64,000 nt of DNA from contig MBPM02000008.1 of the NCBI GenBank assembly GCA_001695595.3, positions 186,001 to 250,000 of the forward strand. Reading direction: 5' to 3'. This document shows, in pieces, positions 1-7,966 of the stretch. The stretch's first letter is position 1. Every line of letters starts with the position of its first letter. Both the position numbers and the translations under genes were made by a program. The stretch is from Plasmopara viticola. Its lineage: Eukaryota; Oomycota; Peronosporomycetes; Peronosporales; Peronosporaceae. Under the pieces are notes generated by a model, which was not told where the DNA came from, did not search any database, and worked only from the letters and a program-made list of their open reading frames with translations.

Positions 1-259
1 TTATCGCCAGCGCCTTTCGAGCCTTACGCTTGAAGGTCAACTGGTCCATCGGGTTACTCAGCTTCTCAAGCTTGATTTCCCCGCTCGTAACTTCCCAGAG
101 GTCGCGCTTCTCCAACACCATTCGCATCTTGAACTTCCACGTATTGAAGTTCGTCCCGTCGAACTTGTTGATTCGGCTCGGTGTGGCGTCCATGGTGGCA
201 GCGAAGGCGATGTTAGAGGCGGGAGTGAAGAAGGCAGAGTCTGCGGGGCTTGGGCTCAT
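1..259 (-). CDS. gag: gag N-terminus (partial, E0)
   Basis: An open frame of 86 codons reads from ATG at 259 to the window edge. The N-terminus is MSPSPADSAFF..., followed by the conserved gag core 'RINKFDGTNF' and 'WKFKMRMVLEKRDLWEV'. This is the copia capsid precursor (UBN2/DUF4219-like start), which forms the virus-like particle. The ATG lies inside the primer-binding site. No stop is seen in the visible part; the rest is off the window. Confidence 0.75.
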   Translation of the reverse strand, partial: MSPSPADSAFFTPASNIAFAATMDATPSRINKFDGTNFNTWKFKMRMVLEKRDLWEVTSGEIKLEKLSNPMDQLTFKRKARKALAI

Positions 260-263
260 AACC
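252..263 (-). other. primer-binding site (half initiator tRNA-Met type)
   Basis: Minus-strand GGTTATGAGCCC directly follows the LTR. Its complement GGGCTCATAACC equals the anticodon arm of yeast-type initiator tRNA-Met (known sequence). This resembles the internal tRNA priming of Drosophila copia and yeast Ty5 rather than 3'-end priming. Confidence 0.7.
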
Positions 264-565
264 TAATGAAGAAAGATTACTTGAGCTGTAGATGGCAAAA
301 TGCAAAGTGAATATATTTATAAGGTCCTTACTTCGCAACTACATGCTATCTCAAAGCCAATGATTTATCTAAGCCAATCAGAACGATTTACCATCCGGGC
401 GCAATGATCTGTCCATCCGAGCGCTATCATCTTCCCATCCCGAAACCGATCTTTTGCCCATCTTGAACCCGCTCCTTCAAGCAGTCATCAACTGATTGCA
501 GATACCGGTACTTACCGATATGAAGTCGCTGGTCGAGGTGTTTCTTCACAGCATCTTCGACAACA
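264..565 (-). repeat. LTR1, 5' LTR of E0
   Basis: The LTR reads TGTTGTCGAAGATG... on the minus strand. It carries inverted CCAAT boxes, repeated CCGGGCGCAATC-type motifs, and a TATA box (TTATAAATATATTC, minus, 311-324). It ends just before the primer-binding site. Length is 302 bp, identical to the 5' LTR of E3. Confidence 0.85.
311..324 (-). promoter_or_regulatory. LTR TATA box
   Basis: TTATAAATATATTC on the minus strand sits about 50 bp upstream of the LTR end and is conserved in nearly all LTR1 copies. It is the likely core promoter for the retrotransposon RNA. Confidence 0.5.
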
Positions 566-792
566 CCTGTCACTATTGTGGAGAGCATGGGCATTGAATT
601 GCCAAGTGCTCGGCTCGAATTCGCGACAACGCGGAGCGACAGCGACCGCAGCGTGCCAGTGTCGCGCAGAGTAACGATGACGACTTCGGCGACTATCTTT
701 TCTCGGTTGGTGAAGCTGCCTATTCCACCAAGTCGAGCTGTGTGTAGCTGGTTGACTCACCCACTCAGCACAAGACATACTCGAAAGAGTAC
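566..792 (+). pseudogene. gag zinc knuckle and protease remnant (unit A)
   Basis: The frame encodes CHYCGEHGH followed by TGA where Trp is normal, then IAKC, so the CCHC RNA-binding knuckle is kept around an in-frame stop. Further on, the protease motif that is 'LVDSGATQHMTYS' in relatives reads 'LVDSPTQHKTYS': the DSG catalytic loop has lost its Gly. Another stop precedes it. Unit B has the same TGA, so that mutation is older than the duplication. Confidence 0.7.
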
Positions 793-1965
793 ATGAAAAA
801 CTACAAGAGAATTGACCCAGTGGGTGTGCATCTCGCGGATGATGGCGTAGTTCAAACTGTGGGAACGGGTGACATTGTTTTGTCGATGTTTACGCCTCGC
901 GGAATGAAGAAGGGTGTTCTCTTTTCGGTTTGGCACATTCCCAAACTTTCGCGCAATTTATTCTCCGTTAGACGCTTTGCAAAGGATGTTGGTCCTGTTA
1001 CGTTTGAGCGCGACGGCTGCTTTGCTGACGAAAAAGGTCTTCGCTGGAAGTTGGGCGCTCGTGAAGGAAAGGGGCTGTTCAAGCTCTGCATGAAGCCAAT
1101 TATCGTGGACGAGGCCAATTTGACTAGCTCGTTGGGATGCCATGGGGGTACCACGTCGTGCCTCTGGCACCTTCGACTAGGTCACATTGGTCACGGTCGT
1201 CTTTTCACAATTGTTTCAAAAGGCTGTGGAGCAGATATTGACCTGAACTCTGTTAACAAGTGGGAGCTGTGTAAAGGATGCGCTCTTGGCAAACAGACAC
1301 GGGTAAGCTTCATGAAGTCGTCTTCAAACCGGGCGACAAAAGTGCTTGAAGTCATTCACAGCGATGTGTGTGGATCTATGCAGACGGGAACGTTCAGTGG
1401 TAAGCGATATTTCGTCACTTTTATTGACGAGAAGTCGCACTTTTGTGCTGTTTACTTGCTACTGAACGAGTCTGAGGTGGCCGACAAGTTTGCTACTTTC
1501 GTTGCGATGGCCGAAAACCAGACCAACATGCGCGTCAAATCACTTTGTTGTGATAATGGTGGCGAATACAGTTCTGGAGCAATGGCAAAGTTCTGTGCAG
1601 AGGGTGGAATTTTTCAGAAGTTTACGCCACCATACACACCACAACTAAATGGAGTCGCAGAACGAATGAATCGTACACTTGTTGAATGTGGACGGTGCAT
1701 ACTGGAGCACGCTAATCTTCCAGAAGCATATTGGGGTGAAGCTGTTTCAATTGCTGCGTTTCTTCGCAACCGATGTCCGACACGAGCCGTTGATCATGAT
1801 GTGTCGCCGTTCCAACTGTGGACTGGCAAGAAGCCTTCGTTGGCAAATTTAAAGGTATTTGGCTGCCATGCTTACGTCTCAATTCCTAAAGAGAAACGAT
1901 CCAAGTTTGATGCTCGTTCGGCTCGGTGCCGTTTTCTTGGCTATTCGGAACATGAAAAAGCGTAA
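793..1965 (+). CDS. pol: pol fragment: GAG_pre-integrase and integrase (unit A)
   Basis: A 390-codon open frame, the longest in the window. Residues 1-130 are the GAG_pre-integrase region ('VHLADDGVVQ', 'HIPKLSRNLFSV', 'LWHLRLGHIGH'). The integrase HHCC finger follows (H...H, then 'CKGCALGKQTR'). The catalytic core has D in 'VIHSDVCG', D in 'CCDNGGEY' and E in 'NGVAERMNRT', so the D,D(35)E triad is complete. The frame ends at a TAA after 'LGYSEHEKA', where relatives continue with 'YRFE'. The protein would insert cDNA in the nucleus, but it lacks protease and RT. The Met is simply the first after the upstream break. Confidence 0.8.
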   Translation: MKNYKRIDPVGVHLADDGVVQTVGTGDIVLSMFTPRGMKKGVLFSVWHIPKLSRNLFSVRRFAKDVGPVTFERDGCFADEKGLRWKLGAREGKGLFKLCMKPIIVDEANLTSSLGCHGGTTSCLWHLRLGHIGHGRLFTIVSKGCGADIDLNSVNKWELCKGCALGKQTRVSFMKSSSNRATKVLEVIHSDVCGSMQTGTFSGKRYFVTFIDEKSHFCAVYLLLNESEVADKFATFVAMAENQTNMRVKSLCCDNGGEYSSGAMAKFCAEGGIFQKFTPPYTPQLNGVAERMNRTLVECGRCILEHANLPEAYWGEAVSIAAFLRNRCPTRAVDHDVSPFQLWTGKKPSLANLKVFGCHAYVSIPKEKRSKFDARSARCRFLGYSEHEKA

Positions 1966-2751
1966 AGGTTTGAAGAAGTTGCTAGCGGTCGCGTTCTAAT
2001 AAGTCGGAACGCAAAATTCATGGAAGATACTTTAGACGACAATATACCAAGTCATCAGAAGCTGTATTTGACGATACAGCCGATTTCGACCGCTCGGAAA
2101 ATGGAAACGCAATGCATAATAAAGATATGGAGCCAAAAGGCAAGCAGCACCTCTAAACGCAGCCTATTGTGAATTTGGATTTTAAGCCTGGCAGTAAACG
2201 ACACCAGCGAAACCAATCACTAGAAAAAGCGGCGGACACGGGATTGCGATCAAGAGAATTCTTCGCTACCTCTAAGGAAGCAAGTCGCACGGCAACCCAT
2301 TCAAGGCTGATGATCAAGTGGATTTCCGTGGAAATTCGGATGCAAAGTGGGCTGGCGATCATGCGAACCGCAAGTCAACTTCTGGCTTTGGATTTATGTT
2401 GATGAGGGCACCTTTGAGTTGGGGTGGGGGGCAAGAAACAATCAAGTGGTTCGCTCTCGACCAGCGAAGCTGAATACATCGCACTCAGCTTGGCGATACA
2501 AGAAGGCAAGTGGGTACATCGTCTTCTGTGTGAGATTTTAAGTGCAGCTGGTAAAGATAAACCGGAACAAAAGATATTTGACGATAATCAATCATGTATC
2601 AAGATGACGAAGAATCCGGTCAACCATGGTCGAGCCATACACATTGCTATCAAATATCATCACATTCGTGACGAAGTAAAGCGAGGCGAAGTTAAGCTTG
2701 AATATTGCGAGACCTCGGCATGCTGGCAGACATCATGACAAAGGCACTTCC
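1966..2751 (+). pseudogene. Integrase tail fused to F3-type RNase H (unit A)
   Basis: The integrase C-terminal region (F2: 'GSKRHQRNQSLEKAA' in one frame) runs to about 2240 and then switches to clade B RNase H: 'AIKRILRYLQGS'-like, 'SDAKWAGDHANRKSTSGF', 'SEAEYIALS', 'DDNQSCIKMTKNPVNHG'. The whole RT is missing. Several frameshifts break it. The same junction lies at about 16840 in unit B. Coding is interrupted at 2751 by E1 and finishes at 7279-7342. Confidence 0.7.
2747..2751. repeat. Target-site duplication of E1 (left; right copy 7274-7278)
   Basis: CTTCC occurs on both sides of E1. Ty1/copia integrases typically make 5-bp duplications. Confidence 0.85.
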
Positions 2752-2896
2752 AATTGAAAAAGTTACGTGGGCACTAGTTAGCAAAATGCAAAAGTAAATA
2801 TATTTATAAGTGCTACCTTTAAGTAGTCATCAACTGATTGCAGATACCGGTACTTACCGATATGTAGTTGCTGGTCGAGGCGTCGATTCTTCAACA
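2752..2896 (-). repeat. 3' LTR of E1 (short LTR1)
   Basis: The 145-bp LTR starts TGTTGAAGAATCGACGCC on the minus strand. Compared with the 302-bp LTR1, the CCAAT/CCGGGCGCAATC part of U3 is missing. It differs from its partner at 7130-7273 at roughly a dozen sites by eye, so the insertion is old. Confidence 0.85.
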
Positions 2897-3361
2897 CTCC
2901 CACTCGACTCATCAGTACTTGGCGACTTGATGCCCAATTTGTTCCGGAGATCTTAAAACTGCACAGCGCTGATTGGCTTGGTCATCATGTCGGCCATCAT
3001 GTCTTTTGTTGAGCAATACTGCAACACCACTTGGCCATCTTCTACCTTTTCACGAACAAAATGATAACGAATGTCGATGTGCTTGTGCGCTTGTAAATTT
3101 CGGGTTCTTGGCCAATGCAATGGAGCCTTGATTGTCCTCGTAAACTGTAACCGCTTCATCAGTTGTCAACTCACCCAATTCGCACAAGAAAGCCTTCAGC
3201 CATATAGCCTCTTGTGTTGCCTCCGACAACGCCATGCATTGATCTTCAGTAGATGACAGCGCCAATGTACGCTGCTTCTTGCTTCTCCAGCTGATGCATC
3301 CACCGTTCATCATAAACGCATAGCCGCTAGTGCTTCTTCTTGTTGCAAATCTCCAGCCCAA
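2897..3361 (-). pseudogene. RNase H domain of E1
   Basis: Reads 'GYAFMMNGGCISWRSKKQRTLALSS' and '[22 protein letters not shown]' with frameshifts, then 'HKHIDIRYHFVREKVEDGQVVLQYCSTKDMMADMMTKPISAVQF'. The Glu of the usual '[10 protein letters not shown]' motif has decayed to 'STEDQCMALS'. The polypurine tract and 3' LTR follow at once. Confidence 0.75.
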
Positions 3362-4386
3362 TCTGCATCCGTGAAACCTCCAATTCCATCATCGCAACCC
3401 GGTTGGAATTCACTACCATGTGTCCTTGTCCCTTGAATGTACCTGAAGACCCGCTTGAGCGCTTGCCAATGAGTAGGACATGGATCTGCCACAAATTGGC
3501 TGAGTGCTCCCACTGCTGCCGCGAGGTCTGGTCGAGCACATACCATGAGATACATGATGCACCCTACTGCATTTTGATAGGGGACTCCAGCCATGGTCAC
3601 GTCGTGCTTACAACCGTCTTCACACATATTCTTTGTCAGTTTGAGGCCCAGATCTCGAGGTGTCTTGACCGCATTGTGCAAAATGTCACTTGCAAACTTA
3701 TTCTGTCGCATCGAAATAGCTCCACTTGTCTTGTCTTGCTCAATTTCAATTCCGAGGAGAAACTTGAGCTGGCTCATATCAGTCATCTCGATTCGATCAC
3801 TAAATGCTTGCTTGGTATCTTGAAGAATCTTGACACTGCTGCTTGCGAGCATTAAATCATCAACGTAAAGAGCCACAAAGATCATGGCTTGGTCGTTTCG
3901 CATCAAGTAAATGCATTGGTCTGACTCACACTTCTTGAACCCAAGATTAAGCATGGACTCGTCGATGGTCTTGTTCCACATGCGAGGTGACTATTTCAGG
4001 CCGTATAGTGACCGCTTGAGCTTGCAAACAAAATCCGGGTGCTCTTGATTCACAAAGCCGTCCGGTTGCTCCATGTATATGTCTTCATCCAACAGTCCGT
4101 TAAGGAACGCTGTCTCGACGTCCATTTGATGCAGTGTGAGGCTGTATTTGGCAGCAAGACTAAGCAGGATCCGAATCGATGTGAACTTTGCCACCGGTGC
4201 AGACGTTTTATCATAGTCAATGCCGTACTTCTGTGAGAAGCCTTCAGCAACAAGACGAGTCTTGAACCTTTCAACTTCCCCGTCTTGATTCTCTTTCACA
4301 CGAAAAACCCATCTGCATCCAATCGCCTTGTCCTGGCACAATCTCCCAAGTTTGATTCTTATGCAGGGACTTAACCTCCGAGTCAC
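3310..4386 (-). pseudogene. pol: Reverse transcriptase of E1, one in-frame stop
   Basis: Two frames in the same register (4386-3991 and 3981-3310) are split by a single TGA after 'KRSLYGLK'. The first holds 'AIGCRWVFRVKENQDG' and 'LHQMDVETAFLNG' (catalytic Asp). The second starts '[11 protein letters not shown]', has the active site 'YVDDLMLAS' and runs through '[10 protein letters not shown]' and '[21 protein letters not shown]' to the first RNase H Asp 'DADWAGD'. It is among the best preserved RTs here; suppressing one stop would restore a nearly full domain. About 130 codons around 'QALKRVFRY' overlap the RNase H entry. Confidence 0.85.
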
Positions 4387-4447
4387 AGGCTTCCTTCCAA
4401 TTTACCGCGTCACTAGAGTTCATAGCCGACTTAAATGAAGTTGGCAT

Positions 4448-5017
4448 TTATCCCACTGAATTCATGACGTAGGCCGCCTCAATATTGAAGCAGTCTTGTG
4501 CTGCTGCCGACATCTCTTCAAGTCCACGACCTTTGCTGAAGGTTGTATGCCGCTTAATTCTTGGAATTTCGGTTGGTTTCTCGCGCGATTCATTTCGTTG
4601 GTGACGTTTCCTGCTCACCTTAATGTCAACATCGGAAGAAGTTGCCTCTTCTTCTTGTGATTCTTCATCAGTTTCTTCGACATCTTCGATGACAACCTCT
4701 TCATTGCAGTGATCACGCTTCCCAGTATCAAAGACCAATTCCATAAACTTGGCATCGCGACTGACTAGCACACGACGAGTTTGTAGTTCCTCAAAACGAT
4801 ACGCTTTTTCATGCTCGGAATAACCGATAAAGCGACAGCGTACCGACCTTTCATCAAATTTGGTGCGTTTTTCTTTGGGAACCGTGACAAATGCGTGGCA
4901 ACCAAACACCTTAAAGTTTGCCAGCAATGGCTTTTTACCAATCCAAATTTGGTAAGGTGACTTGTCGTGAGAAACAGCGCGTGTAGGACAACGATTTCGT
5001 AGGAACGCAGCGGTCAT
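4448..5017 (-). CDS. pol: pol fragment: integrase C-terminus and linker (E1)
   Basis: A 189-codon open frame: 'AAFLRNRCPTRAVSHDKSPYQIW' (end of the integrase core), 'VFGCHAFVTVPKEKR', 'CRFIGYSEHEKAYRFE', then an acidic, Ser/Glu-rich linker and 'SRKRHQRNESREKPTE', ending 'QDCFNIEAAYVMNSVG' at a stop. The frame is also open a little upstream (YWGEAIM), so the Met at 5017 is not a real start. Two to three mutations separate it from the RT that follows. Confidence 0.75.
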   Translation of the reverse strand: MTAAFLRNRCPTRAVSHDKSPYQIWIGKKPLLANFKVFGCHAFVTVPKEKRTKFDERSVRCRFIGYSEHEKAYRFEELQTRRVLVSRDAKFMELVFDTGKRDHCNEEVVIEDVEETDEESQEEEATSSDVDIKVSRKRHQRNESREKPTEIPRIKRHTTFSKGRGLEEMSAAAQDCFNIEAAYVMNSVG

Positions 5018-5546
5018 AATTGCTTCGCCCCAGTAAACTTTTGGTAATCCAGTGTGTTATATCATCTCGCGCATTCAACCAACGTTTGGTTCATGCGCTC
5101 AGCCACTCCATTCAGCTGTGATGTGTACGGCGGGGTGAGCTTTTGAGCGATTTCCCGGTCACTGCAAAACTTGGCCATTCTGTGCGATGTATATTCTCCA
5201 CCATTGTCACTGCGAAGCGACTTTACTCGATATCCGGTCTGCGTTTCAGCAAGCGCGACATATCAAGCAAACTTGGTAGCAACTTCGGATTTGTTGCACA
5301 GCAAGTATACTATGCAAAAGTGTGACTTGTCGTCAATAAATGTGACGAAATATCGCTTTTCACTAAGAGTAGGCGTCTGCATAGGACCACAAACATCACC
5401 GTGGGTGACCTCCAGCACCACTAGACGACACTGACAGAATATTGCATAGTATGGCCTGGGAACACATTACTCTAAATCGTAATCAGTCTCTTGGACGCTG
5501 GCTTTATATTAGGCAGACCAAAGCCGGCTTAGTACCACCGGAATAG
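5018..5546 (-). pseudogene. Integrase catalytic core of E1, frameshifted
   Basis: Minus-strand pieces of the core can be read in shifting frames: a 'VTHGDVCGPMQTPTLS'-like start, 'SDNGGEYTSHRMAKFCSDREIAQKLTPPYTSQLNG' and 'AERMNQTLVECARDDI'. The stretch 5440-5546 is the most degraded, and I cannot follow the frame there. Confidence 0.55.
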
Positions 5547-6341
5547 TTACGAATCGTCGACGTGTTCTATATGCAGGGGTTGTCGACACATACAACGGAG
5601 TATTACATTTAAAGAATAGTTGTTTTTGGCTTTAGGTGATGACTTGATGTAGCTTGTACGCGTTTGTTTGCCAAGTGAACATCCGTCACGCGCCTCCCAC
5701 TGCTTAACGGACGCAATGTCAATACCAGTTCCATAGTTTTTCTTAACAATGGCATCCAATCCACTAAAGCCAATGTGACCAAGTCGAAGGTGCCAGAAGT
5801 ACAAATTGGTATCCCCATGGAATCCCATCGAAGTTGTCACATTTGCCGTCTCAGCTGGAATTGGTGTCATGCAGAGCTTGAACAAACCCTTTTCTTTGCG
5901 AGCACCAAGCTGCCATCGCAAACCTTTTGCATTTGCAAAGCAACCATCTCGCTCAAAGGTAACTGGTCCGACAACCTTCGTAAAACGGCCCACTGAGAAC
6001 AAATTTCGCAGTAGTTTCGGAATGTGCCTCACACTTGTAAGTACACCTTTCTTGATTCCACGTGGTGTTTGCGTTGACATAACTATGTCACCCATTCCAA
6101 CCGCTTGAACAATACCGTCATCAGCAAGGTGTACGTCCACCGGAGACATGACCTTGTAGTTGATCATATACTGTTTCGAGTACGTCATATGCTGAGTTGC
6201 GCCCGAGTCTTCCAGCCAAACACTGCTTGACTTGGTAGCACTTGTGTCACCACCCACCAAAAATAGAAAGTCGCTAGAAACATCTTCAACTTGGGCGACA
6301 TTCGCACGCTGTGGCCTTTGCTGCTCCGCATTATCACGCAT
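5547..6341 (-). CDS. pol: pol fragment: protease and GAG_pre-integrase (E1)
   Basis: A 264-codon open frame. The aspartic protease active site 'VWLEDSGATQHMTYS' keeps DSG. The GAG_pre-integrase region follows ('VHLADDGIVQAVGMGDIVMS', 'HIPKLLRNLFSVGRF', 'FWHLRLGHIGFSG'), then the integrase finger 'RDGCSLGKQTRTSYIKSS', in which the first Cys of the pair is replaced (usual CDGC or CKGC). The last 25 residues are out of frame relative to relatives. The protein would process Gag-Pol inside the particle. Confidence 0.8.
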   Translation of the reverse strand: MRDNAEQQRPQRANVAQVEDVSSDFLFLVGGDTSATKSSSVWLEDSGATQHMTYSKQYMINYKVMSPVDVHLADDGIVQAVGMGDIVMSTQTPRGIKKGVLTSVRHIPKLLRNLFSVGRFTKVVGPVTFERDGCFANAKGLRWQLGARKEKGLFKLCMTPIPAETANVTTSMGFHGDTNLYFWHLRLGHIGFSGLDAIVKKNYGTGIDIASVKQWEARDGCSLGKQTRTSYIKSSPKAKNNYSLNVILRCMCRQPLHIEHVDDS

Positions 6342-6671
6342 TTGCGCGGGATACTTGGCAATTCAATGATCTTGTTTCCCACAGTAATGGCAAGACCCAT
6401 TTGTCTTTGCCTGCACAAGACGTCCTTTGCGCTTGTTGTTATCATTAGCCATGAACGCTTGCCCTTGGTTGTGCGCGGCTCCATCGATGCCGCCACCCTG
6501 TTCCTTGCGCTTCATGTCTTCATGTAATACCCGAGACGTTACGAGCTCCCACGTCAACGAATCAGCACGTGGCTCTAGTGCCGTAATGATAAATTGGTAC
6601 GATTCACTCAAACTATTCAGAAGCGTGATAACCAAGTCGTTCCTCGCTAACCAGAGCCCCGATCGCATCAA
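6342..6671 (-). pseudogene. gag C-terminus with damaged zinc knuckle (E1)
   Basis: Reads 'LLNSLSESYQFIITALEPRADSLTWELVTSRVLHEDMKRKEQGG', then 'SCHYCGKQDH', a TGA in place of Trp, and 'IAKY' where the last Cys of the CCHC should be. The knuckle therefore cannot bind zinc normally. Confidence 0.75.
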
Positions 6672-7125
6672 GCTGCTCCGCTAGTGTCCAAATAATGTGC
6701 CGAAGCACATCATCGCATTCATCCATTGTTGCTGTCAGGAAACGTCGACGAAGGAAGAGTCGATTGGCGAGGCTCTTCTTCTCGAAATGTCCTTCGAGCC
6801 TTGACCATGCATCATGCGCGCCAGTCGCAAAACGAACCAGTGGCAGCTTCGAATCTTCCATCGCGAGGCGGATGATCGCAAGCGCCTTGCGTGACTTCCT
6901 CTTATAGGTTCCTTGGTCCAGCGAAGTGACGTATTGCTCCAACTTAATCTCGCCACTTGCCACGTCCCACAGATCTTTCTCCTCCAACACCATCTGCATC
7001 TTGAATTTTCAGTTGTGGAAGTTGGTGCCGTCGAACTTATTAATCCGGCTTGGCGTAGACGCATCCATGGTGGCGAAGGCAGAGTCAGGGGGCGGGAAGG
7101 CAGAGTCGGCAGGGCTTGGGCTCAT
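6613..7125 (-). pseudogene. gag: gag N-terminal two thirds of E1
   Basis: Starts at ATG 7125, inside the PBS (MSPSPADSAFPPPDSAF). It has a TGA at the Trp of the usual 'HTWKFKMQM' and then reads in frame through 'EEKDLWDVASGEIKLEQ', 'WSRLEGHFEKKSLANRLFLRRRF' and 'LAEQLDAIGALVSEE'. A frameshift near 6650 leads into the C-terminal piece. UBN2-like capsid fold expected. Confidence 0.75.
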
Positions 7126-7129
7126 AACC
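7118..7129 (-). other. primer-binding site of E1
   Basis: GGTTATGAGCCC directly abuts the 5' LTR, and the gag ATG is at its positions 5-7. Confidence 0.75.
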
Positions 7130-7273
7130 AATTAAAAGTTATTTGGGCACTAGTAAGCAAAACGCAAAAAGTATATATATTTATAAGTGCTACCTTTTAG
7201 TAGTCATCAACTGATTACAGATACCGGTACTTACCGATTTGTAGTTGCTGGTCGAGGCGTCGATTCTCCAACT
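7130..7273 (-). repeat. 5' LTR of E1 (short LTR1)
   Basis: A 144-bp LTR with TATA-like TTATAAATATATATAC on the minus strand (7171-7184 region). Its first base has changed from T to A (AGTTGGAGAATC). It lacks the same internal U3 segment as the 3' LTR, so the short form existed before insertion. Confidence 0.85.
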
Positions 7274-7278
7274 CTTCC

Positions 7279-7342
7279 AGGATCACGTCACGCTGACCTT
7301 ATGAGGGCTCTCAGAATCACGCGTGCTCGTATTGAGGGGGAA
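7279..7342 (+). pseudogene. End of unit A RNase H with polypurine tract
   Basis: Continues the RNase H interrupted at 2751: 'RHADLMRALRITRARIEGEY' read across the site. GAGGGGGAA (7334-7342), the polypurine tract that primes plus-strand DNA, directly precedes LTR2. Confidence 0.75.
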
Positions 7343-7703
7343 TATTAGAGGTAACCGGTTTACTTCGGCTGAATTTCCGATTAACAAGGCTTTCCAATAC
7401 AAGCGGCTGCCCGACGTTTCAAACAAACAATGATGGCGTCATGGACAGACATATGAACAGGCGCACTCAAGTTGATTGCGCCCGGATGGGAAGACGATTG
7501 CGCCCGGATGGTAAGTCCTTTTGATTGGCTTGGATAAATTAGTGGCTTAGATGTAGCAAAGTAGTTGCGAACTAAGAACCTTATAAATGCACTAACTTGA
7601 AATCTTCTTTCTTTCTCACAAGCGTCTTCGCTCGGCTCTCCCTCGCGCAGACTCTTCGATACACTTCTCCACTCTTTGCCTTCGCTCCGCTCACCCTTCT
7701 AAT
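7343..7703 (+). repeat. LTR2 (unit A)
   Basis: A 361-bp LTR, TATTAGAGGTAACCGG...TTCTAATA. It is the 3' LTR of an F3-family element inserted in the F1 pol gene: GAAGT (7704-7708) follows and matches GAAGC at the other side of the same insertion site near 23297 (read on the minus strand). It shares the 'GTAGTTGCGAACTAAGGACC' core with LTR1. Confidence 0.8.
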
Positions 7704-7966
7704 AGAAGTTGTTATTCAAGATGACTAAGAGCCTCATCAGGATGCAACACCAAATGACGAGATGGATCATGTAGTAGAACACAACGGAAAAGTTTGCCTT
7801 TGAGGACCCTTTGGGCAAGCGACACCAGGTGCGCAATCGCTGGAACAAGTTACAGAAGTTCCGCGATCCAAGCGTTATAGTCACTGCCAAGGTAATCTTT
7901 ACCCAAAAATAAGACCTGGACATCGTGCCATTGCCAGAAGGTCGCAAAGCAATAGGCAACATCTAG
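7704..7966 (+). pseudogene. F1 integrase-RT linker remnant (unit A)
   Basis: Resumes F1 pol with 'EVVIQD', stop, 'PHQDATPNDEMDHVVE', then 'GKRHQ' with a frameshift. About 100 codons are missing before 'DIVPLPEGRKAIGN'. The same deletion is present at 17754-18132. Confidence 0.65.

Larger units (their letters stand above)
1..565 (-). mobile_element. E0: 5' end of a clade A (F1-type) copia element, cut by window edge
   Basis: On the minus strand this holds a 5' LTR1 (264-565), a primer-binding site and the start of gag. It matches 14596-15159 almost base for base (LTR 302 bp in both). It is inserted in the zinc-knuckle codons of the plus-strand element that resumes at 566 (flank CCTGT). Because E3 occupies the same site in unit B, E0 is most simply the duplicated copy of E3 whose remainder lies left of the window. 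Confidence 0.8.
2752..7273 (-). mobile_element. E1: structurally complete F1-type copia element nested in unit A
   Basis: A 4522-bp minus-strand element with LTRs of 144 bp (7130-7273, 5') and 145 bp (2752-2896, 3'), PBS at 7118-7129, gag, pol and a purine tract (GAGTGGGAG) before the 3' LTR. It is flanked by the 5-bp target duplication CTTCC (2747-2751 and 7274-7278). Removing it restores the host RNase H sequence GCACTTCCAGGACCACG seen at 17344-17360. It is absent from unit B, so it inserted after the tandem duplication. Confidence 0.9.

Noticed and set aside
252..263. tRNA gene
   Set aside because: Only the anticodon-arm complement is present, always at an LTR edge, with no cloverleaf. 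It is a primer-binding site.
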